A stretch of 60,460 nucleotides of DNA from assembly GCA_002402175.1 (NCBI GenBank), contig NVVJ01000014.1:20311-80770 (forward strand), in the 5' to 3' direction. Position 1 is the stretch's first letter. Each line of letters begins with the position of its first letter. Shown one piece after another: positions 9,274 through 17,036 of this stretch. This stretch comes from SAR86 cluster bacterium (GTDB lineage Bacteria > Pseudomonadota > Gammaproteobacteria > Pseudomonadales > Pseudohongiellaceae). Made by a program: the position numbers and the translations under genes. The notes beneath the pieces were generated by a model. It was not told the DNA's origin and ran no database searches. It worked only from the letters and a program-made list of their open reading frames with translations.

Positions 9274-10398
9274 ATGGTCATGCGTGACAGTATAAAGAAC
9301 TCAAAGCGATGGGTAATTAAGGTTGGCAGTTCGCTAGTAACCAACAATGGCCTGGGCCTGGATATGGAGGCCATTGGAGATTGGGCCGGTCAGCTGGTGG
9401 CAATGCAAAAGAATGGCATACATGCGGTGCTTGTCTCTTCTGGTGCTGTAGCAGAAGGCGTGACGCGACTCGGACTAAAGTCCAGACCTAAGCAAGTGCA
9501 TATGCAACAAGCCGCCGCCGCAGTGGGTCAGATGGGGCTGGTGCAGGCTTACGAAAGTTGCTTTATGCGCCATGGTGTTCATGCGGCGCAAATTCTTCTT
9601 AGTCACGATGATTTATCGGACCGCACTCGCTACCTCAATGCTCGCAGCACACTGACTACTTTGCTAGATATGGGAGTAGTGCCGGTGGTGAATGAGAATG
9701 ATACGGTAGCTACTGCGGAGTTGTGCTTTGGTGACAACGATACTCTGGCAGCGTTAGTTGCAAACCTGATTAATGCCGATGTAATGGTGATTTTGACCGA
9801 TAAAGATGGCTTGTTTAGCGCAGACCCAAGCGTAGACTCAAATGCAAAATTAATCACCAATGCCTCGGCTAACGATGGCAGTCTTATGTCGATGGCAGGC
9901 AAGGGAAGCAGCCTGGGACGAGGCGGCATGATGACTAAATTGTCAGCGGCGCGCCTAGCCGCTCGCTCAGGTACGACAACAATTATTGCCAATGGCAAAG
10001 AGCCACAGATTCTCAATAGATTGATGCGCGGCGAAGAGCTGGGTACCTTGCTTAAGGCCGACAATGAACCGGTTGCTGCGCGTAAGCAATGGCTGGCAAG
10101 TCAGCTTGCTCTAAAAGGTAAGCTTGAGTTGGACGCTGGAGCAGTTAAAGTATTAAGAGGCTCAGGAAGAAGTTTACTGGCTGTTGGAATTAAGCAGGTA
10201 TCGGGAAAATTTAATCGGGGCGAGGTTGTCTCCTGCGTGGATGGAGCAGGGGTGGAAATTGCACGAGGCCTGGTTAACTACTCGGACGATGAGATAGAAA
10301 AATTAAAAGGCCACAACAGTAAGAGTATTGCTGAGTTGCTGGGATACGCTGGCGAAGAAGAAGTTATTCACAGAGACAATTTGATTGTTATCGAATAA
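9274..10398 (+). CDS. proB: Glutamate 5-kinase
   Basis: 374 residues; an in-frame ATG two codons in (9280) is an equally good start. It phosphorylates glutamate in the first step of proline synthesis. The amino-acid kinase domain begins RWVIKVGSSLVTNNGLGLD and contains HAVLVSSGAVAEG, VVPVVNENDTV and the lysine-rich GKGSSLGRGGMMTKLSAARLA region. Residues about 285-370 form the PUA domain. It follows obgE by 8 bp and ends in a strong terminator. Confidence 0.96.
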   Translation: MVMRDSIKNSKRWVIKVGSSLVTNNGLGLDMEAIGDWAGQLVAMQKNGIHAVLVSSGAVAEGVTRLGLKSRPKQVHMQQAAAAVGQMGLVQAYESCFMRHGVHAAQILLSHDDLSDRTRYLNARSTLTTLLDMGVVPVVNENDTVATAELCFGDNDTLAALVANLINADVMVILTDKDGLFSADPSVDSNAKLITNASANDGSLMSMAGKGSSLGRGGMMTKLSAARLAARSGTTTIIANGKEPQILNRLMRGEELGTLLKADNEPVAARKQWLASQLALKGKLELDAGAVKVLRGSGRSLLAVGIKQVSGKFNRGEVVSCVDGAGVEIARGLVNYSDDEIEKLKGHNSKSIAELLGYAGEEEVIHRDNLIVIE

Positions 10399-10433
10399 TT
10401 ATTTTATTTTATAATTTGCTCACTAAGACCTAA

Positions 10434-10468
10434 TACAAAAAAACCGGCCATTTGGCCGGTTTTTTTGT
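10434..10468. terminator. Bidirectional terminator between proB and rpsT
   Basis: ACCGGCCA (10443-10450) and its complement TGGCCGGT, with a short TT loop, are flanked by seven A on the left and seven T on the right. Both strands therefore carry a GC-rich hairpin plus T-run, serving proB (plus) and rpsT (minus), which converge here. Confidence 0.92.
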
Positions 10469-10488
10469 ATTCAGACTTCGCTTGCAAG

Positions 10489-10752
10489 TTATTTTAGTGC
10501 TTTTACAGCCGTATTTAACCTGCTTTTGTGTCTCGCGGCTTTGTTCTTGTGAAGAATGCCTCGGTCAGCCATGCGATCAATAACAGGTACTGCCGCATTA
10601 TAAGCGTCAGTAGCAGCGGCATGATCACCAGTCTGGATAGCCGCATCAACCTTCTTTAACTGGGTGCGAACCATAGAGCGGAATGATGCATTGTGACGAC
10701 GACGAGTTTCACCCTGTTTTGCACGCTTTCGGGCTTGTGGAGAATTAGCCAA
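10489..10752 (-). CDS. rpsT: 30S ribosomal protein S20
   Basis: 87 residues: [22 protein letters not shown], the standard S20 N-terminus. The start codon is TTG, six bases after AAGGGG. Escherichia coli rpsT also starts at UUG and is autoregulated at translation, so the rare start is probably functional rather than an error. Divergent from murJ. Confidence 0.96.
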   Translation of the reverse strand: MANSPQARKRAKQGETRRRHNASFRSMVRTQLKKVDAAIQTGDHAAATDAYNAAVPVIDRMADRGILHKNKAARHKSRLNTAVKALK

Positions 10753-11113
10753 TTGAGACCCCTTGTAATGTTAATATAGCTTTTGCTAGTTGGTTGTTGG
10801 ATCGAATAAACAGGAGGGCTTACTCAATCCACATCCCAGTTTTCAGAGCGCGACACTATGCCGCTTTCATCAGATGATGTCAATAGGCAGAACACCGTTA
10901 AACGACGTCTAAGCCCTTAACAATACTCAACTTATTCTCCATTTCTTCCGATACAGAGCTATTATACTTTTGTGCAAGTGCCGTCTTAATAGCTGAGACT
11001 GCTGCATTTGATAGATTGCCGGAACTCAATTTTGCCTGAGGTCGTACAATTGAGTGCAATAGCGCGACGAAAGGCTAACCCTGTACAGGTACGAGTAAAA
11101 ACAAAGCACCCTA
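10753..11113. other. Divergent intergenic region, rpsT and murJ
   Basis: 361 bp without a gene. It must carry the promoters of both flanking genes. I see one reasonable minus-strand promoter at 10961-10989 and no convincing plus-strand one, no structured RNA and no repeat. Confidence 0.6.
10961..10989 (-). promoter_or_regulatory. Possible promoter of rpsT
   Basis: On the minus strand TTAAGA (plus 10984-10989), a 17-nt spacer and a perfect TATAAT (plus 10961-10966). It points towards rpsT and would leave a leader of about 200 nt, long for this gene, so a closer promoter may also exist. Confidence 0.4.
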
Positions 11114-12709
11114 ATGACAAGCACGCACAACAATAAAGAAAGCTCTACTGATCCTGGAGTAGACGCCCCCAAAGGCGACCACGGCCTGCTCAAGGCCAGT
11201 GGAGTAACAGGTTCTATGACTATGGTGTCGCGATTTCTTGGCCTGGCCAGGGACGTGGTGATTGCCAGGGTGTTTGGCACCAGCGATGGTGTTGATGCTT
11301 TCTTTCTGGCGAATAAGATTCCAAACTTTATGCGCAGATTATTTGCGGAAGGGGCGTTCAATCAGGCCTTTGTGCCAATATTGTCTGAATACCGCAGCAC
11401 AAAATCATTGAGCGATGTGCAAAGCCTGATTAATTCGGTAGCAGGTAGCCTTGGTGGCCTCCTGAGCATTGTCACAGTAGTCATGATTATAGCGACTCCG
11501 TTGATAGCGATACCAATTGCTCCCGGTTTTATGGATGAACCGGAAAAATTTGCTCTATTTGTGGAAATGCTGCGGATTACTTTTCCGTATTTATTACTGA
11601 TTTCAATGACAGCGTTGTGTAGCGCCATTCTCAATAGTTATGGTCGCTTTGCTGTGCCAGCAATTACGCCTGCGTTGCTTAACATCTCACTTATAAGCTG
11701 CACGTTTTTTCTAGTGCCCTATATGCGAGTGCCCGAACTGGCTTTAGCCTGGGGAGTATTAATAGCGGGTGTCGCACAATTGTTTTTTCAACTGCCTTTT
11801 TTAGCAAGAATGCGCTTAATGCCAATTCCAAAAGTTGGTAAAGCCCATGAAGGGGTGGAGCGCATTAAGAAGTTAATGCTGCCCGCGTTGTTTGGAGTAT
11901 CCATCAGCCAGATAAACCTTCTCCTGGATTCAGTTATTGCTTCGATGCTGGCATCGGGTAGCATCGCCTGGCTATATTATTCAGATCGATTAATGGAGTT
12001 GCCTCTGGGTACATTCGGTATTGCTATCGCTATTGTGGTTCTTCCCAATCTTTCAAAAAAGCACGCTGAATCCTCTATGAATGAATTTTCTGAAACCCTG
12101 GACTGGGCGTTTCGACTAGTGTGTCTAATTGCTATACCGGCGACTCTGTCGTTAGTGTTAATTGCGAAGCCGTTGCTAATAACACTGTTCCAAAATGATA
12201 ATTTTACTGAAATCGATGTCCTGCGTTCAGCTGGCAGTCTTCAGGCTTATGCACTGGGATTGATCGCGTTTATGTCAATAAAGATATTTGCTCCTGGTTA
12301 CTATGCTCGGCAAAATACCAGTACGCCGGTAAAAATAGGAGTGATAGCGATGGTGACAAATATGGTGCTGAATCTAATTTTTTACCTAAACGGCATGGCC
12401 CATGTTGGACTTGCTCTTGCGACTAGCCTTGCGGCATTTCTCAATGCTGGTTTGCTGCTGCAAGGGTTAAGAAAAGACGGCGTATTCAGATTTCAGTCAG
12501 GGTGGTTAATATTTATATCGCGTTTGTTGTTTGCAAATATTGCAATGGCGCTTTTTCTTTACAATGTTGCCGGGGACTGGCAGCTCTGGCTAGACTTGAA
12601 TATGGTCAGTAAAATCACTCAGTTGGGAATTCTTGTTATAGGCGGCATTGCGATATATGCCGGAGTGCTTTTTGCCGCAGGGCTTAGATGGAAACATATT
12701 TACCGGTAG
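11114..12709 (+). CDS. murJ: Lipid II flippase MurJ
   Basis: 531 residues, the usual size of MurJ/MviN, and hydrophobic throughout, with about 14 predicted membrane helices. Family signatures are visible: SRFLGLARDVVIARVFGTSDGVDAFF early, and IPNFMRRLFAEGAFNQAFVP just after. It moves the lipid-linked peptidoglycan precursor across the inner membrane. It diverges from rpsT, a conserved arrangement. In many gammaproteobacteria ribF-ileS-lspA come nearby; here a DUF2007 gene follows instead. Confidence 0.95.
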   Translation: MTSTHNNKESSTDPGVDAPKGDHGLLKASGVTGSMTMVSRFLGLARDVVIARVFGTSDGVDAFFLANKIPNFMRRLFAEGAFNQAFVPILSEYRSTKSLSDVQSLINSVAGSLGGLLSIVTVVMIIATPLIAIPIAPGFMDEPEKFALFVEMLRITFPYLLLISMTALCSAILNSYGRFAVPAITPALLNISLISCTFFLVPYMRVPELALAWGVLIAGVAQLFFQLPFLARMRLMPIPKVGKAHEGVERIKKLMLPALFGVSISQINLLLDSVIASMLASGSIAWLYYSDRLMELPLGTFGIAIAIVVLPNLSKKHAESSMNEFSETLDWAFRLVCLIAIPATLSLVLIAKPLLITLFQNDNFTEIDVLRSAGSLQAYALGLIAFMSIKIFAPGYYARQNTSTPVKIGVIAMVTNMVLNLIFYLNGMAHVGLALATSLAAFLNAGLLLQGLRKDGVFRFQSGWLIFISRLLFANIAMALFLYNVAGDWQLWLDLNMVSKITQLGILVIGGIAIYAGVLFAAGLRWKHIYR

Positions 12710-12724
12710 CGCTTTTTACAAAAT

Positions 12725-12772
12725 TAAGCACAAAGCTAAGAAAAAAGTTAAGCACAGAGCTAAGAATAGAGT
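12725..12772. repeat. 24-bp imperfect tandem duplication
   Basis: Two adjacent 24-nt copies (12725-12748 and 12749-12772) beginning TAAGCACA and differing at 3 positions. They fill most of the gap between murJ and the next start codon. Confidence 0.7.
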
Positions 12773-12782
12773 AAACCAGCAT

Positions 12783-13094
12783 ATGATGAAGCGCGTATAT
12801 ACCTCAGATAACGTGACTCAAGCATGGCATATTCGTAATGTGCTTGAACAGCATGATATTCGCTCTGTGATTAAAAATGAAAACCTATATTCCGCGTCAG
12901 GAGAGATTCCATTTACTGAATGTTTGCCTGAAGTCTGGGTCAACGAATTGTATTTTGTCAGGGCTGGCCAAATAATACGTGAAATTGAAAATAGTGTTGA
13001 GTCAGAAGCAGAAGACTGGACATGTAATCATTGCAAGGAAGTCAATGGTGCTAGTTTTGCTTTGTGCTGGAATTGCCAGACAAGTATTGATTAA
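12783..13094 (+). CDS. DUF2007 protein with C-terminal zinc ribbon
   Basis: 103 residues from ATG 12783 (a second ATG follows immediately). The frame is open back into murJ, but the upstream part would add a lysine-rich stretch encoded by the tandem repeat, and DUF2007 proteins begin MKRVYTS. The N-terminal ~70 residues match this putative signal-transducing family (AWHIRNVLEQHDIRSVIKNE). The C-terminus WTCNHCKEV...LCWNCQ has two CxxC pairs, a RanBP2-like zinc ribbon. Possibly co-transcribed with the downstream hydrolase, whose ribosome-binding site overlaps its stop codon. No specific function is known to me. Confidence 0.75.
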   Translation: MMKRVYTSDNVTQAWHIRNVLEQHDIRSVIKNENLYSASGEIPFTECLPEVWVNELYFVRAGQIIREIENSVESEAEDWTCNHCKEVNGASFALCWNCQTSID

Positions 13095-13105
13095 GGAAGT
13101 TATAA

Positions 13106-13846
13106 ATTATTTACAAGCAGATTAAAATTATTGTTAGTGCGGCGACTACTGCTGGGTTATTTTTGTTGTGCCCGCCAGCCTATGCCGAATCGGAGTGTGT
13201 AGTTCTGCTGCACGGGCTGGCTCGTGTTTCTAATTCTATGTCGGAACTTTCCCGTAAACTGGAGCGAGCGAATTACGATGTGGTAAGCATAAATTACCCT
13301 TCGCGACGTCACTCAATTGATGTTCTTGCTGCGGACGCTGTGGGGCGAGGTGTTGCATCTTGCCGGCTACTACACGCACCGCAAATCAGTTTTGTTACCC
13401 ATTCGCTGGGTGGCATTCTTCTGCGGTATTACTTAGTGGATAATGAAATTGCTGAACTGAATAAAGTGGTCATGCTGGGGCCGCCGAATCAGGGCAGTGA
13501 ATTAGTAGATGGATTACTGCCTGTACCTGGGTTTAAATTTTTCGGTGGTCCTACAGGTATCGCTCTGGGAACAGACGATGCAGGCATAGTAGCTAGTCTG
13601 GGGGCGGTTAATTTTGATTTAGGGGTTATTGCGGGAACTACCAATATCAATCCATTAGCGCGATTGTTTATTCCAGGCCCGAATGACAGCATAGTTTCTG
13701 TCGAAAGTACCAAAGTGGAAGGAATGCGCGATCATATAATCTTACCTGTAACTCACACGTTTATGATGCGTAATAATCAGGTTATCGATGAAGTTATACA
13801 CTATTTGAAAACAGGTGCGTTCATTCCACAGGAAGCTAAACCGTAA
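13106..13846 (+). CDS. Secreted alpha/beta hydrolase, apparent ATT start
   Basis: The first standard start in frame is TTG 13163, but that would remove most of a signal peptide. Reading back to the stop at 13103 gives ATT ATT then YKQIKIIVSAATTAGLFLL and a cut site after AYA, a complete type I signal peptide. AAGGAAG (13093-13099) stands 6 nt before the first ATT. An ATT start (13106 or 13109) is therefore most likely, or an ATG was lost. The mature enzyme shows CVVLLHGLAR (oxyanion loop), FVTHSLGGILLRYY (Ser nucleophile), a later GPNDSIVS aspartate and VTHTFMM histidine: a lipase/esterase-like triad. Substrate unknown. Confidence 0.7.
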   Translation: MIYKQIKIIVSAATTAGLFLLCPPAYAESECVVLLHGLARVSNSMSELSRKLERANYDVVSINYPSRRHSIDVLAADAVGRGVASCRLLHAPQISFVTHSLGGILLRYYLVDNEIAELNKVVMLGPPNQGSELVDGLLPVPGFKFFGGPTGIALGTDDAGIVASLGAVNFDLGVIAGTTNINPLARLFIPGPNDSIVSVESTKVEGMRDHIILPVTHTFMMRNNQVIDEVIHYLKTGAFIPQEAKP

Positions 13847-14646
13847 TGCCCCAGTCGAGCATACAAGCTGTGAATATACCTGATGAATGCCAAAGGGCTC
13901 TGGCAAGTAAATTGAATATCGTCCTCACCGCCGACGAAGATGTTAATCCCATAGGCTCTGTGGTTTTCAAAATCAATCAGAAACTAGGAAGTAAAGCTAT
14001 TGAAGAGCAGGCGCGTTGGTACGTTCTAAGCGTCTATCGACACCTTGCTAAGGCCCGGTGGAGCGAACCTGCTGCAAGCGGCTTGCCTGAGTCTCGGCAA
14101 TATTCCCTGGCGCTTGATTGTTTGGGGATGAAGGGGTTTAAAAAATCACTTCAAGCGGCCTTGAAAAATGACAGATGTAAATACACCTTGCTTGAGTTCC
14201 GCAGAAATAAAAATACTGATCAGCGCATTCTTTCCCCTGCAACCAACGCCTACAAACACGCTGCCTCTGTGCTTAAGGAGGAAGGTTTAATTCAGGCTGT
14301 CAAAAAACCAATAAAAGACAGTGCAGTAGAAACGAATGGGAAACCCGAAAAGAAACCAGCTCAAACGAAAAGGCGAGTCGTTAACAGAAGAGCAGAAAGA
14401 AGAGCCTATCCTGCTGATGAGTTTCTAAGTGATGTTGCGGCAAAAGACCTGGAAAGCACAAAACCTGCAATAAGGTCAGTAATGAGTGATGAAGAATTTT
14501 CAGATCTAGAGAGTGCAATCGCAAACAGTAAGGACGCGACTCAAAAAAGCTGGAGCTTTAGAGGCAATGATGAACGCTGGAGTTTAATTATGGGTCTTGC
14601 TGCGGGCGCCGGTTTTTTCATTTTGATTTTACTGTTGTTTCTGTAA
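13846..14646 (+). CDS. Unknown protein with C-terminal membrane anchor
   Basis: 266 residues; its ATG overlaps the preceding stop by one base (TAATG), so it is translationally coupled to the hydrolase. The N-terminal ~150 residues look globular with several basic helices; residues about 155-190 are lysine/arginine-rich and probably disordered (KKPAQTKRRVVNRRAERR). The last 20 residues form one membrane helix (MGLAAGAGFFILILLLFL), making it a tail-anchored protein with a cytoplasmic head. No family recognised. Confidence 0.65.
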   Translation: MPQSSIQAVNIPDECQRALASKLNIVLTADEDVNPIGSVVFKINQKLGSKAIEEQARWYVLSVYRHLAKARWSEPAASGLPESRQYSLALDCLGMKGFKKSLQAALKNDRCKYTLLEFRRNKNTDQRILSPATNAYKHAASVLKEEGLIQAVKKPIKDSAVETNGKPEKKPAQTKRRVVNRRAERRAYPADEFLSDVAAKDLESTKPAIRSVMSDEEFSDLESAIANSKDATQKSWSFRGNDERWSLIMGLAAGAGFFILILLLFL

Positions 14647-14647
14647 A

Positions 14648-15214
14648 TTATGCGCGTGACATAAATTTACCTGACACCGTATTCACTTTAACTTCCTCCC
14701 CTGGTGCAAGATATTCCGGAACCTGAATTTCTAGCCCAGTAGACAGGGTAGCTGTTTTGCTGCGATTGGTGGCTGAGGATCCTGTTACAGCTGGCGGGGT
14801 GTCAGTGATTGTCAAATTTACAGACTGAGGCAATTCGATTCCTAGTAAATTCCCATCCATAATTAGCGCCGTAATGTCTTCTTGTTGTTCAACTAGATAA
14901 TCTATTTGATTCTCAATTTGCTCGGCGTTAATGCCATATTGGCTGTAATCTTCCATGTTCATGAAATAAAAAATATCGTCATCGCGATAGGAGTATTGCA
15001 CGTGAACACGAATGCAATCTGCTTCTTTTAACAGGTCGTCGCCTTTGAATGAGAGGTCAAGTTTTTGATGGGTCTGTAAGTTATTAAACCTGACTTTATA
15101 CAGGGTAGATGCACCTCGAGACGATGGGCTTTTGCTCTCGAATTGTTTAACAATATGTGGGATGCCTTCAATTTCTACAATCATGCCTCTTTTTAGTTCG
15201 TTGGCCTTGGGCAT
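14648..15214 (-). CDS. efpL: Elongation factor P-like protein EfpL (YeiP)
   Basis: 188 residues with three beta-domains of the EF-P family. The N-terminal loop reads SPSSRGASTLYK with Arg33 at the tip where EF-P has its modified lysine, the signature of EfpL/YeiP. The C-terminus ATLSTGLEIQVPEYLAPGE matches too. EfpL relieves ribosome stalling at difficult peptide-bond motifs and, being an arginine type, needs no EpmA/B modification. Converges with the tail-anchored unknown, one base apart, and diverges from the DAHP synthase. Confidence 0.92.
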   Translation of the reverse strand: MPKANELKRGMIVEIEGIPHIVKQFESKSPSSRGASTLYKVRFNNLQTHQKLDLSFKGDDLLKEADCIRVHVQYSYRDDDIFYFMNMEDYSQYGINAEQIENQIDYLVEQQEDITALIMDGNLLGIELPQSVNLTITDTPPAVTGSSATNRSKTATLSTGLEIQVPEYLAPGEEVKVNTVSGKFMSRA

Positions 15215-15349
15215 TTTTAGTTCCTTGAGTAATCGCTATTCGAATGTGGCAATATAGCCTTGGCTAGATTGGAGGCTGAATTTACCTAAAGTAGAACGGG
15301 CTGTAAACAGCAGCGAGCTACTAATGCAATATTCCCCCTGAATAAGGCT

Positions 15350-15377
15350 TTGCTTACGCTTTTACTTCACCGATAAT
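15350..15377 (+). promoter_or_regulatory. Possible promoter of the DAHP synthase gene
   Basis: TTGCTT (15350-15355), 16 nt, GATAAT (15372-15377), about 30 nt before the start codon. I see no clear TyrR palindrome, so feedback at transcription cannot be argued from sequence. Confidence 0.4.
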
Positions 15378-15407
15378 CCCACATCTCAAAAAAAGCAGGT
15401 TAATCAC

Positions 15408-16484
15408 ATGCCAGATCGTGTCAAAGAAATTGATAATCTCCATATCATCGATTCAGAGGAGTTGCCCACGCCTGGTGACCTGAAAAATGAATTAGTACTC
15501 AAGGGTAAAGCGCTGTCGACTGTTACGACGGGTCATCGCTCGGTGAAGGATGTTCTTGACCGAGAGGACGCACGAATGATCGTGGTGGTTGGTCCCTGTT
15601 CTATTCACAATCGTGAAGAAGCATTGGAGTACGCACGCAAGCTCAAACCTCTTGCAGATGAACTAGCTGATGAATTATTGATTTTGATGCGAGTCTATTT
15701 TGAAAAGCCGCGAACATCAGTAGGCTGGGAAGGGCTTATTTACGACCCTCATCTCGATGGCAGCCATAAGATAGATCAAGGCTTGCATATTGGACGACAG
15801 CTGATGCTAGACATAACTGAGATAGGATTGCCCATCGCAATTGAAGCGCTGGATTTAATATCTCCTCAGTACCTTCAGGATCTTGTCGCCTGGACAGCAA
15901 TCGGGGCACGAACGACTGAATCACCAACGCATCGCAAATTGGCAAGTGGCATATCCTCTGCAGTAGGTTTTAAAAATAATGTAGATGGCGGAGTAATGGT
16001 GGCAGTAAACGCTATTCGTTCAGCCGCCGCTACTAATAGCTTTATTAGCATAACAGAAGAGGGGAAGGTGGCGCTTTTTCGAACCAGTGGCAATCCCCAT
16101 TGTCATGTCATTTTAAGAGGTGGCAAGTCGCCCAATTATGACAAGGAAAGTGTAGCGGCTTGTGAAGCAGAGTTACAAAAGGCCGGACTGGCAGAAAACA
16201 TTATGATTGACTGTAGCCACGGCAATTCAAGTAAAGACCCACAAAAGCAAAAATTAGTACTGGATGACGTATCTGCGCAGATTAACAATGGCAATAAATC
16301 CATTATCGGGGTGATGATTGAGAGCAACCTTGAAGAAGGCAATCAGCCTATTCCAGATGATCTTGATGACTTGAAATATGGTGTGTCGATTACAGATGCT
16401 TGCATAAACTGGGGTGCTACTGAAATCCTTCTTAGGGATTTTGCGCAGTCTATTGGTTCGTCTCTTAAATCTCGATCCGTTTGA
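15408..16484 (+). CDS. 3-deoxy-7-phosphoheptulonate synthase (class I)
   Basis: 358 residues, the length of AroF/AroG/AroH. It condenses PEP with erythrose 4-phosphate, the first step of the shikimate pathway. Signatures: VVVGPCSIHN, MRVYFEKPRTSVGWEGLIYDP, AIGARTTESPTHRKLASG and MIDCSHGNSSKD. The amino acid that inhibits it (Phe, Tyr or Trp) cannot be told by eye, so no aroF/G/H symbol is given. Its stop codon lies inside the FNR site of the next gene. Confidence 0.95.
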   Translation: MPDRVKEIDNLHIIDSEELPTPGDLKNELVLKGKALSTVTTGHRSVKDVLDREDARMIVVVGPCSIHNREEALEYARKLKPLADELADELLILMRVYFEKPRTSVGWEGLIYDPHLDGSHKIDQGLHIGRQLMLDITEIGLPIAIEALDLISPQYLQDLVAWTAIGARTTESPTHRKLASGISSAVGFKNNVDGGVMVAVNAIRSAAATNSFISITEEGKVALFRTSGNPHCHVILRGGKSPNYDKESVAACEAELQKAGLAENIMIDCSHGNSSKDPQKQKLVLDDVSAQINNGNKSIIGVMIESNLEEGNQPIPDDLDDLKYGVSITDACINWGATEILLRDFAQSIGSSLKSRSV

Positions 16485-16522
16485 TTTAGATCAACCGCAA
16501 TCAAAGTGTTGTTCTCTAATAT
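16481..16522 (+). promoter_or_regulatory. FNR/ANR box and -10 of a class II promoter
   Basis: TTGATTTAGATCAA (16481-16494) is a perfect FNR-type palindrome (TTGAT-N4-ATCAA). TAATAT at 16517-16522 is a good -10. With the start of transcription predicted at 16529 the box centre falls at -41.5, exactly the class II position for FNR-activated promoters. It serves the universal stress gene at 16596. Confidence 0.75.
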
Positions 16523-16595
16523 TGTTCATCGCGTCTGGTAATGTAATTTAGATTGGCGAATTACCAGTGAGTTGTTTGATTGAGGAGATTCTTCT

Positions 16596-17036
16596 TTGGC
16601 TCAATTCAGAAAGCTTTTGCTGGCACTGGATTTAAACTCGGAATCAGAACTATTGATTGGCCGGGTATTGCAGATGTGCCGGGATGAACTGGACAGGCTG
16701 CATGTAGTGCATGTTATTGAGGAAGGAATGCACAATGCGATGCCTACAGACCTGGAGGCGGTCTGTAATCCTCATGTTCAGAGAATGTTTGACCACACCG
16801 CCATTCGGCTGCGAGAAGTGTTAACTCGTAACGGGCTTAAAATCTCTTCAGACAAAATTTTTCTGGTTCATGGTGAGCCTTCATTTGAAATAAAGAAACT
16901 CGCGCGAGAAATAAATGCTGACCTGGTTATTGTTGGCAGCCATAGCAAGCACGGCGATATTATGCACTTGCCAGGCAGCACTACAAATTGCGTAATGCAG
17001 GGAATCTCATCAGACGTAATAGCCGTGAAAATCTAA
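16596..17036 (+). CDS. Universal stress protein (UspA family)
   Basis: 146 residues from a TTG start with GAGGAG (16582-16587) upstream. A single Usp domain: FRKLLLALDLNSESELLIGR at the N-terminus and a C-terminal ADLVIVGSHSKHGDIMHLPGSTTN, close to the nucleotide-binding G-2x-G-9x-G(S/T) loop. The promoter looks FNR/ANR-activated, so induction under oxygen limitation is expected. Its stop overlaps the end of the aminotransferase on the other strand by 4 bp. Confidence 0.88.
   Translation: MAQFRKLLLALDLNSESELLIGRVLQMCRDELDRLHVVHVIEEGMHNAMPTDLEAVCNPHVQRMFDHTAIRLREVLTRNGLKISSDKIFLVHGEPSFEIKKLAREINADLVIVGSHSKHGDIMHLPGSTTNCVMQGISSDVIAVKI

Noticed and set aside
12648..12782. Longer start for the DUF2007 gene inside murJ
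   Set aside because: It would add a lysine-rich segment encoded by the tandem repeat, and the family begins at MKRVYTS.
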